Positions 54,101 to 64,000 of a stretch of DNA of 64,000 bases are shown piece after piece. A program made the translations under genes and the position numbers. Origin of the DNA: Closterium sp. Naga37s-1 (lineage: Eukaryota > Streptophyta > Zygnematophyceae > Desmidiales > Closteriaceae); NCBI GenBank assembly GCA_947471745.1, contig CANJKZ010000768.1, positions 3,101,796 through 3,165,795 of the forward strand, written 5' to 3'. The number at the start of each line of letters is the position of its first letter. Positions within the stretch are counted from its first letter, which is position 1. The notes under the pieces are model-generated. The model had not been told where the DNA came from and searched no databases. It was given only the letters and a program-made list of their open reading frames with translations.

Positions 54101-57100
54101 TCACCTTTCACCTCTCTTTCACCTTTCACCTCTCTTTCACCTTTCACCTCTCTTTCACCTTTCACCTCTCTTTCACCTTTCACCTCTCTTTCACCTTCAC
54201 CTCTCTTTCACCTTTCACCTCCCTCTCTTTCACCTTTCACCTCTCTTTCACCTTTCACCTCTCTTTCACCTTTCACCTCTCTTTCACCTCTCACCTCTCT
54301 TTCACCTTTCACCTCTCTTTCACCTTTCACCTCTCTTTCACCTTTCACCTCTCTTTCACCTTTCACCTCTCTTTCACCTTTCACCTCTCTTTCACCTTTC
54401 ACCTCTCTTTCACCTCTCACCTCTCTTTCACCTTTCACCTCTCTTTCACCTTTCACCTCTCTTTCACCTTTCACCTCTCTTTCACCTTTCACCTCTCTTT
54501 CACCTTTCACCTCTCTTTCACCTTTCACCTCTCTTTCACCTTCACCTCTCTTTCACCTTTCACCTCTCTTTCACCTCTCACCTCTCTTTCACCTTTCACC
54601 TCTCTTTCACCTCTCACACCTCTCTTTCACCTCTCACCTCTCTTTCACCTTTCACCTCTCTTTCACCTTTCACCTCTCTTTCACCTTTCACCTCTCTTTC
54701 ACCTTTCACCTCTCTTTCACCTTTCACCTCTCTTTCACCTCTCACCTCTCTTTCACCTCTTCACCTCTCTTTCACCTTTCACCTCTCTTTCACCTTTCAC
54801 CTCTCTTTCACCTTTCACCTCTCTTTCACCTTTCACCTCTCTTTCACCTTTCACCTCTCTTTCACCTCTCACCTCTCTTTCACCTCTCACCTCTCTTTCA
54901 CCTTTCACCTCTCTTTCACCTTTCACCTCTCTTTCACCTTTCACCTCTCTTTCACCTTTCACCTCTCTTTCACCTTCACCTCTCTTTCACCTTTCACCTC
55001 TCTTTCACCTTTCACCTCTCTTTCACCTTTCACCTCTCTTTCACCTTCACCTCTCTTTCACCTTTCACTCTCTTTCACCTTTCACCTCTCTTTCACCTTT
55101 CACCTCTCTTTCACCTTTCACCTCTCTTTCACCTTTCACCTCTCTTTCACCTTTCACCTCTCTTTCACCTTTCACCTCTCTTTCACCTCTCACCTCTCTT
55201 TCACCTCTCACCTCTCTTTCACCTTTCACCTCTCTTTCACCTTTCACCTCTCTTTCACCTTTCACCTCTCTTTCACCTTTCACCTCTCTTTCACCTTTCA
55301 CCTCTCTTTCACCTTTCACCTCTCTTTCACCTTCACCTCTCTTTCACCTCTCACCTCTCTTTCACCTTTCACCTCTCTTTCACCTTTCACCTCTCTTTCA
55401 CCTTTCACCTCTCTTCACCTTTCACCTCTCTTTCACCTTTCACCTCTCTTTCACCTCTCACCTCTCTTTCACCTCTCACCTCTCTTTCACCTTTCACCTC
55501 TCTTTCACCTTTCACCTCTCTTTCACCTTTCACCTCTCTTTCACCTTCACCTCTCTTTCACCTTTCACCTCTCTTTCACCTTTCACCTCTCTTTCACCTT
55601 TCACCTCTCTTTCACCTTTCACCTCTCTTTCACCTCACCTCTCTTTCACCTCTCACCTCTCTTTCACCTCTCACCTCTCTTTCACCTTTCACCTCTCTTT
55701 CACCTTTCACCTCTCTTTCACCTTTCACCTCTCTTTCACCTTTCACCTCTCTTTCACCTCTCACCTCTCTTTCACCTTTCACCTCTCTTTCACCTTTCAC
55801 CTCTCTTTCACCTTTCACCTCTCTTTCACCTTTCACCTCTCTTTCACCTCTCCCACCTCTCTTTCACCTCTCACTCTCTTTCACCTCTCACCTCTCTTTC
55901 ACCTTCACCTCTCTTTCACCTTTCACCTCTCTTTCACCTTCACCTCTCTTTCACCTTTCACCTCTCTTTCACCTCTCACCTCTCTTTCACCTCTCACCTC
56001 TCTTTCACCTTTCACCTCTCTTTCACCTTTCACCTCTCTTTCACCTTTCACCTCTTTCACCTTTCACCTCTCTTTCACCTCTCACCTCTCTTTCACCTTT
56101 CACCTCTCTTTCACCTTTCACCTCTCTTTCACCTTTCACCTCTCTTTCACCTCTCACCTCTCTTTCACCTCTCACCTCTCTTCACCTCTCACCTCTCTTT
56201 CACCTTTCACCTCTCTTTCACCTTTCACCTCACTTCTCTTCACTTTCACCTCTCTTTCACCTTTCACCTCTCTTTCACCTTTCACCTCTCTTTCACCTTT
56301 CACCTCTCTTTCACCTTTCACCTCTCTTTCACCTTTCACCTCTCTTTCACCTTTCACCTCTCTTTCACCTTTCACCTCTCTTTCACCTTTCACCTCTCTT
56401 TCACCTTTCACCTCTCTTTCACCTCTCACCTCTCTTTCACCTTTCACCTCTCTTTCACCTTTCACCTCTCTTTCACCTTTCACCTCTCTTTCACCTTTCA
56501 CCTCTCTTTCACCTTCACCTCTCTTTCACCTTTCACCTCTCTTTCACCTTTCACCTCTCTTTCACCTTTCACCTCTCTTTCACCTTTCACCTCTCTTTCA
56601 CCTTTCACCTCTCTTTCACCTCTCACCTCTCTTTCACCTCTCACCTCTCTTTCACCTTTCACCTCTCTTTCACCTTTCACCTCTCTTTCACCTTCACCTC
56701 TCTTTCACCTTCACCTCTCTTTCACCTTCACCTCTCTTCACCTCACCTCTCTTTCACCTTTCACCTCTCTTTCACCTTTCACCTCTCTTTCACCTTTCAC
56801 CTCTCTTTCACCTTTCACCTCTCTTTCACCTTCACCTCTCACCTTCACCTCTCTTTCACCTTTCACCTCTCTTTCACCTTTCACCTCTCTTTCACCTTTC
56901 ACCTCTCTTTCACCTTTCACCTCTCTTTCACCTCTCACCTCTCTTTCACCTTTCACCTCTCTTTCACCTTTCACCTCTCTTTCACCTTTCACCTCTCTTT
57001 CACCTTTCACCTCTCTTTCACCTTTCACCTCTCTTTCACCTTCACCTCTCTTTCACCTTTCACCTCTCTTTCACCTTTCACCTTTCACCTCTCTTTCACC

Positions 57101-60100
57101 TTTCACCTCTCTTTCACCTTCACCTCTCTTTCACCTTTCACCTCTCTTTCACCTTTCACCTCTCTTTCACCTTTCACCTCTCTTTCACCTTTCACCTCTC
57201 TTTCACCTTTCACCTCTCTTTCACCTCTCACCTCTCTTTCACCTCTCACCTCTCTTTCACCTTTCACCTCTCTTTCACCTTTCACCTCTCTTTCACCTTT
57301 CACCTCTCTTTCACCTCTCACCTCTCTTTCACCTTTCACCTCTCTTTCACCTTTCACCTCTCTTTCACCTTTCACCTCTCTTTCACCTTTCACCTCTCTT
57401 TCACCTTTCACCTCTCTTTCACCTCTCACCTCTCTTTCACCTTTCACCTCTCTTTCACCTTTCACCTCTCTTTCACCTTTCACCTCTCTTTTCACCTTTC
57501 ACCTCTCTTTCACCTTTCACCTCTCTTTCACCTCTCACCTCTCTTTCACCTCTCACCTCTCTTTCACCTTCACCTCTCTTTCACCTTCACCTCTCTTCAC
57601 TTTCACCATCACCTCTCTTTCACCTTTCACCTCTCTTTCACTTTCACCTCTCTTTCACCTTTCACCTCTCTTTCACCTTTCACCTCTCTTTCACCTTTCA
57701 CCTCTCTTTCACCTTTCACCTCTCTTTCACCTCACCTCTCTTTCACCTTTCACCTCTCTTTCACCTTTCACCTCTCTTTCACCTTTCACCTCTCTTTCAC
57801 CTTTCACCTCTCTTTCACCTTTCACCTCTCTTTCACCTTTCACCTCTCTTTCACCTCTCACCTCTCTTTCACCTTTCACCTCTCTTTCACCTTTCACCTC
57901 TCTTTCACCTTTCACCTCTCTTTCACCTTCACCTCTCTTTCACCTTTCACCTCTCTTTCACCTTTCACCTCTCTTTCACCTTTCACCTTTCACCTCTCTC
58001 TTTCACCTTTCACCTCTCTTTCACCTTCACCTCTCTTTCACCTTTCACCTCTCTTTCACCTTTCACCTCTCTTTCACCTTTCACCTCTCTTTCACCTTTC
58101 ACCTCTCTTTCACCTTTCACCTCTCTTTCACCTCTCACCTCTCTTTCACCTCTCACCTCTCTTTCACCTTCACCTCTCTTTCACCTTTCACCTCTCTTTC
58201 ACCTTTCACCTCTCTTTCACCTTTCACCTCTCTTTCACCTTTCACCTCTTTCACCTTCACCTCTCTTTCACCTTTCACCTCTCTTTCACCTTCACCTCTC
58301 TTTCACCTTTCACCTCTCTTTCACCTTTCACCTCTCTTTCACCTTTCACCTCTCTTTCACCTTTCACCTCTCTTTCACCTTTCACCTCTCTTTCACCTTT
58401 CACCTCTCTTTCACCTTCACCTCTCTTTCACCTTTCACCTCTCTTTCACCTTCACCTCTCTTTCACCTTTCACCTCTCTTTCACCTTTCACCTCTCTTTC
58501 ACCTTTCACCTCTCTTTCACCTTTCACCTCTCTTTCACCTCTCACCTCTCTTTCACCTTTCACCTCTCTTTCACCTTTCACCTCTCTTTCACCTTTCACC
58601 TCTCTTTCACCTTTCACCTCTCTTTCACCTTCACCTCTCTTTCACCTTTCACCTCTCTTTCACCTCTCACCTCTCTTTCACCTCTCACCTCTCTTTCACC
58701 TCTCACCTCTCTTTCACCTCTCACCTCTCTTTCACCTCTCACCTCTCTTTCACCTTTCACCTCTCTTTCACCTTTCACCTCTCTTTCACCTTTCACCTCT
58801 CTTTCACCTCACCTCTCTTTCACCTCTCACCTCTCTTTCACTTCACCTCTCACCTCTCTTTCACCTTTCACCTCTCTTTCACCTTCACCTCTCTTTCACC
58901 TTTCACCTCTCTTTCACCTTCACCTCTCTTTCACCTTTCACCTCTCTTTCACCTTTCACCTCTCTTTCACCTTTCACCTCTCTTTCACCTTTCACCTCTC
59001 TTTCACCTTTCACCTCTCTTTCACCTTCACCTCTCTTTCACCTTTCACCTCTCTTTCACCTTCACCTCTCTTTCACCTTTCACCTCTCTTTCACCTCTCA
59101 CCTCTCTTTCACCTTTCACCTCTCTTTCACCTCTCACCTCTCTTTCACCTTTCACCTCTCTTTCACCTTTCACCTCTCTTTCACCTTTCACCTCTCTTTC
59201 ACCTTTCACCTCTCTTTCACCTTTCACCTCTCTTTCACCTTTCACCTCTCTTTCACCTCTCACCTCTCTTTCACCTTTCACCTCTCTTTCACCTTCACCT
59301 CTCTTTCACTTTCACCTCTCTTTCACCTCTCACCTCTCTTTCACCTTTCACCTCTCTTTCACCTCACCTCTCTTTCACCTTTCACCTCTCTTTCACCTTT
59401 CACCTCTCTTTCACCTTTCACCTCTCTTTCACCTTCACCTCTCTCTTTCACCTTTCACCTCTCTTTCACCTTTCACCTCTCTTTCACCTTTCACCTCTCT
59501 TTCACCTTTCACCTCTCTTTCACCTCTCACCTCTCTTTCACCTCTCACCTCTCTTTCACCTTCACCTCTCTTTCACCTTTCACCTCTCTTTCACCTTTCA
59601 CCTCTCTTTCACCTTTCACCTCTCTTTCACCTTTCACCTCTCTTTCACCTTCACCTCTCTTTCACCTCTCACCTCTCTTTCACCTTTCACCTCTCTTTCA
59701 CCTTTCACCTCTCTTTCACCTTTCACCTCTCTTTCACCTTTCACCTCTCTTTCACCTTTCACCTCTCTTTCTCTTTCACCTCTCTCTTTCACCTTTCACC
59801 TCTCTTTCACCTTTCACCTCTCTTTCACCTTTCACCTCTCTTTCACCTTCACCTCTCTTTCACCTTTCACCTCTCTTTCACCTTTCACCTCTCTTTCACC
59901 TTTCACCTCTCTTTCACCTTTCACCTCTCTTTCACCTTTCACCTCTCTTTCACCTTCACCTCTCTTTCACCTTTCACCTCTCTTTCACCTCTCACCTCTC
60001 TTTCACCTCTCACCTCTCTTTCACCTTTCACCTCTCTTTCACCTTCACCTCTCTTTCACCTTTCACCTCTCTTTCACCTTTCACCTCTCTTTCACCTTTC

Positions 60101-63100
60101 ACCTCTCTTTCACCTCCACCTCTCTTTCACCTCTCACCTCTCTTTCACCTTTCACCTCTCTTTCACCTTTCACCTCTCTTTCACTTTCACCTCTCTTTCA
60201 CCTTTCACCTCTCTTTCACCTTTCACCTCTCTTTCACCTTTCACCTCTCTTTCACCTTTCACCTCTCTTTCACCTCTCACCTCTCTTTCACCTTTCACCT
60301 CTCTTTCACCTTTCACCTCTCTTTCACCTTTCACCTCTCTTTCACCTTTCACCTCACCTCTCTTTCACTCTCACCTCTCTTTCACCTCTCACCTCTCTTT
60401 CACCTTTCACCTCTCTTTCACCTTTCACCTCTCTTTCACCTTTCACCTCTCTTTCACCTTTCACCTCTCTTTCACCTTCACCTCTCTTTCACCTTTCACC
60501 TCTCTTTCACCTTTCACCTCTCTCTTTCACCTTTCACCTCTCTTTCACCTTTCACTCTCTTTCACCTTTCACCTCTCTTTCACCTTTCACCTCTCTTTCA
60601 CCTTTCACCTCTCTTTCACCTTTCACCTCTCTTTCACCTTCACCTCTCTTTCACCTTTCACCTCTCTTTCACCTTTCACCTCTCTTTCACCTTTCACCTC
60701 TCTTTCACCTTCACCTCTCTTTCACCTCTCACCTCTCTTTCACCTTTCACCTCTCTTTCACCTTTCACCTCTCTTTCACCTTTCACCTCTCTTTCACCTT
60801 TCACCTCTCTTTCACCTTTCACCTCTCTTTCACCTTTCACTCCTCTTTCACCTCTCACCTCTCTTTCACCTCTTCACCTCTCTTTCACCTTTCACCTCTC
60901 TTTCACCTTTCACCTCTCTTTCACCTTTCACCTCTCTTTCACCTTCACCTCTCTTTCACCTTTCACCTCTCTTTCACCTTTCACCTCTCTTTCACCTTTC
61001 ACCTCTCTTTCACCTTTCACCTCTCTTTCACCTTTCACCTCTCTTTCACCTTTCACCTCTCTTTCACCTTTCACCTCTCTTTCACCTTCTCACCTTCTCT
61101 TTCACCTTTCACCTCTCTTCACCTTTCACCTCTCTTTCACCTTTCACCTCTCTTTCACCTTTCACCTCTCTTTCACCTCTCACCTCTCTTTCACCTCTCA
61201 CCTCTCTTTCACCTTTCACCTCTCTTTCACCTTTCACCTCTCTTTCACCTTTCACCTCTCTTTCACCTTTCACCTCTCTTTCACCTTTCACCTCTCTTTC
61301 ACCTTTCACCTCTCTTTCACCTTTCACCTCTCTTTCACCTTTCACCTCTCTTTCACTCTCACCTCTCTTTCACCTCTCACCTCTCTTTCACCTTTCACCT
61401 CTCTTTCACTTTCACCTCTCTTTCACCTTTCACCTCTCTTTCACCTTCACCTCTCTTTCACCTCTTCACCTCTCTTTCACCTCTCACCTCTCTTTCACCT
61501 TTCACCTCTCTTTCACCTTTCACCTCTCTTTCACCTTTCACCTCTCTTTCACCTTTCACCTCTCTTTCACCTTTCACCTCTCTTTCACCTTTCACCTCTC
61601 TTTCACCTTTCACCTCTCTTTCACCTTCCACCTCTCCTCACCTCTACCTTTTCACTCTCACCTCTCTTTCACCTTCACCTCTCTTTCACCTTTCACCTCT
61701 CTTTCACCTTTCACCTCTCTTTCACCTTTCACCTCTCTTTCACCTTCACCTCTCTTTCACCTTTCACCTCTCTTTCACCTCTCACCTCTCTTTCACCTTT
61801 CACCTCTCTTTCACCTTTCACCTCTCTTTCACCTTTCACCTCTCTTTCACCTTCACCTCTCTTTCACCTCTTCACCTCTCTTTCACCTTTCACCTCTCTT
61901 TCACCTTTCACCTCTCTTTCACCTTTCACCTCTCTTTCACCTTTCACCTCTCTTTCACCTTCACCTCTCTTTCACCTCTCACCTCTCTTTCACCTTTCAC
62001 CTCTCTTTCACCTTTCACCTCTCTTTCACCTTTCACCTCTCTTTCACCTTTCACCTCTCTTTCACCTTTCACCTCTCTTTCACCTTTCACCTCTCTTTCA
62101 CCTTTCACCTCTCTTTCACCTTTCACCTCTCTTTCACCTTTCACCTCTCTTTCACCTTTCACCTCTCTTTCACCTTTCACCTCTCTTTCACCTCTCACCT
62201 CTCTTTCACCTTTCACCTCTCTTTCACCTTTCACCTCTCTTTCACCTTTCACTCTCTCTTTCACCTTTCACCTCTCTTTCACCTCTCTCTTTCACCTTTC
62301 ACCTCTCTTTCACCTTTCACCTCTCTTTCACCTTCACCTCTCTTTCACCTTTCACCTCTCTTTCACCTTTCACCTCTCTTTCACCTTTCACCTCTCTTTC
62401 ACCTTTCACCTCTCTTTCACCTTCACCTCTCTTCACCTTTCACCTCTCTTTCACCTTTCACCTCTCTTTCACCTTTCACCTCTCTTTCACCTCTCACCTC
62501 TCTTTCACCTCTCACCTCTCTTTCACCTTCACCTCTCTTTCACCTTTCACCTCTCTTTCACCTTTCACCTCTCTTTCACCTTTCACCTCTCTTTCACCTT
62601 TCACCTCTCTTTCACCTTTCACCTCTCTTTCACCTTTCACCTCTCTTTCACCTTTCACCTCTCTTTCACCTCACCTCTCTTTCACCTTTCACCTCTCTTT
62701 CACCTTTCACCTCTCTTTCACCTTTCACCTCTCTTTCACCTTTCACCTCTCTTTCACCTTTCACCTCTCTTTCACCTCTCACCTCTCTTTCACCTTCACC
62801 TCTCTTTCACCTCTCACCTCTCTTTCACCTTTCACCTCTCTTTCACCTTCACCCACCTCTCTTTCACCTTTCACCTCTCTTTCACCTTTCACCTCTCTTT
62901 CACCTTTCACCTCTCTTTCACCTTTCACCTCTCTTTCACCTTTCACCTCTCTTTCACCTTTCACCTCTCTTTCACCTTTCACCTCTCTTTCACCTTTCAC
63001 CTCTCTTTCACCTTTCACCTCTCTTTCACCTTTCACCTCTCTTTCACCTTCACCTCTCTTTCACCTCTCACCTCTCTTTCACCTCTCACCTCTCTTCACC

Positions 63101-64000
63101 TCTCACCTCTCTTTCACCTTTCACCTCTCTTTCACCTTTCACCTCTCTTTCACCTTTCACCTCTCTTTCACCTTTCACCTCTCTTTCACCTTCACCTCTC
63201 TTTCACCTTTCACCTCTCTTTCACCTCTCACCTCTCTTCACCTTTCACCTCTCTTTCACCTTTCACCTCTCTTTCACTTCTCACCTCTCTTTCACCTTTC
63301 ACCTCTCTTTCACCTCTCACCTCTCTTTCACCTTTCACCTCTCTTTCACCTCTCACCTCTCTTTCACCTTTCACCTCTCTTTCACCTTTCACCTCTCTTT
63401 CACCTTTCACCTCTCTTTCACCTTTCACCTCTCTTTCACCTTTCACCTCTCTTTCACCTTTCACCTCTCTTTCACCTTTCACCTCTCTTTCACCTTTCAC
63501 CTCTCTTTCACCTCTCACCTCTCTTTCACCTTCACCTCTCTTTCACCTTTCACCTCTCTTTCACCTTTCACCTCTCTTTCACCTTTCACCTCACCTCTCT
63601 TTCACCTTTCACCTCTCTTCACCTTTCACCTCTCTTTCACCTTTCACCTCTCTTTCACCTCTCACCTCTCTTTCACCTCTCACCTCCTTCACCTTTACCT
63701 CTCTTCACCTTTCACCCTCTTTCACCTTTCACCTTCACCTCTCTTTCACCTTTCACCTCTCTTTCACCTTTCACCTCTCTTTTCACCTCTCACCTCTCTT
63801 TCACCTTTCACCTCTCTTTCACCTTTCACCTCTCTTTCACTTTCACTCTCTTTCACCTCTCACCTCTCTTTCACCTCTCACCTCTCTTTCACCTTTCACC
63901 TCTCTTTCACCTTTCACCTCTCTTTCACCTTCACCTCTCTTTCACCTTCACCTCTCTTTCACCTCTCACCTCTCTTTCACCTTTCACCTCTCTTTCACCT
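24112..64000. repeat. 18-bp satellite, at least 39.9 kb, about 2,200 units
   Basis: The unit CACCTTTCACCTCTCTTT repeats without a break to the right edge. The main variants are CACCTCTCACCTCTCTTT (one T to C) and a 17-bp unit missing one T. The plus strand consists of A, C and T: the only G residues I saw lie at about 26.36-26.75 kb. Because 18 is a multiple of three, the minus strand reads as an endless VKGERE frame until a 17-bp unit shifts it. Those apparent proteins start with GTG and are artefacts. No gene, transposon or other insertion was seen inside. It could be a centromeric, subtelomeric or interstitial satellite; the sequence does not say which. Confidence 0.98.
26180..26800. repeat. 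Degenerate patch inside the 18-bp satellite
   Basis: Over about 600 bp the units carry many insertions, deletions and substitutions, including the only G residues seen in the array, while units on both sides are nearly perfect. It may be an old unhomogenised patch or a low-quality stretch of the assembly. Confidence 0.85.

Noticed and set aside
24128-63518. Dozens of minus-strand open frames encoding (VKGERE)n, 60-204 codons
   Set aside because: They arise because the 18-bp unit is a multiple of three. They start with GTG, end wherever a 17-bp unit shifts the frame, and have no promoter, introns or unique sequence.

Overview
The window looks like nuclear DNA of a streptophyte, that is a land plant or a charophyte-grade green alga. 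Two things point that way. One is a plant receptor-like/Pelle-type kinase gene with GT-AG introns. The other is a nuclear gene for a small chloroplast thylakoid protein that resembles MPH1. I cannot name the species. Tandem repeats of very different unit sizes make up most of the sequence.

Layout. (1) 1-8452: a tandem array of a 250-bp unit, about 34 copies, running off the left edge. (2) About 8461-20108, minus strand: a kinase gene. I can assemble nine exons (20108 down to 9764, about 799 codons), and their phases agree at every junction. A tenth exon begins at 8536 and leads into the 250-bp array. Most exons exist once as an intact copy. Extra copies of the acceptor plus 5' exon half lie upstream, and extra copies of the 3' exon half plus donor lie downstream. 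(3) 20131-22690: intergenic DNA with no convincing gene. (4) 23070-23858, plus strand: a three-exon gene for a 149-residue thylakoid protein, with a G-box, TATA box and poly(A) signal. (5) 24112-64000: one uninterrupted satellite of an 18-bp unit, at least 39.9 kb, running off the right edge. Its plus strand is almost free of G.

The kinase protein has three parts: an unrecognised N-terminal half of about 490 residues ending in a glycine-rich linker, a kinase domain (about residues 500-800), and a proline/serine-rich tail whose first exon seeded the 250-bp array. No signal peptide or ectodomain is visible, so it resembles a receptor-like cytoplasmic kinase. The MPH1-like gene is unrelated in function.

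The most unusual signals are three. First, duplications straddle nearly every splice junction of the kinase gene. Second, a family of 18-20-bp palindromes (about CTTTTGAG-N4-CTCAAAAG) sits at the joints of direct duplications of 11, 37 and 75 bp. Third, a satellite appears to have grown out of a coding exon with its 3' splice site. All this suggests a genome with very active tandem duplication, in which copies that leave one intact exon survive. Clusters of single-base indels in the arrays may be real decay or assembly error.
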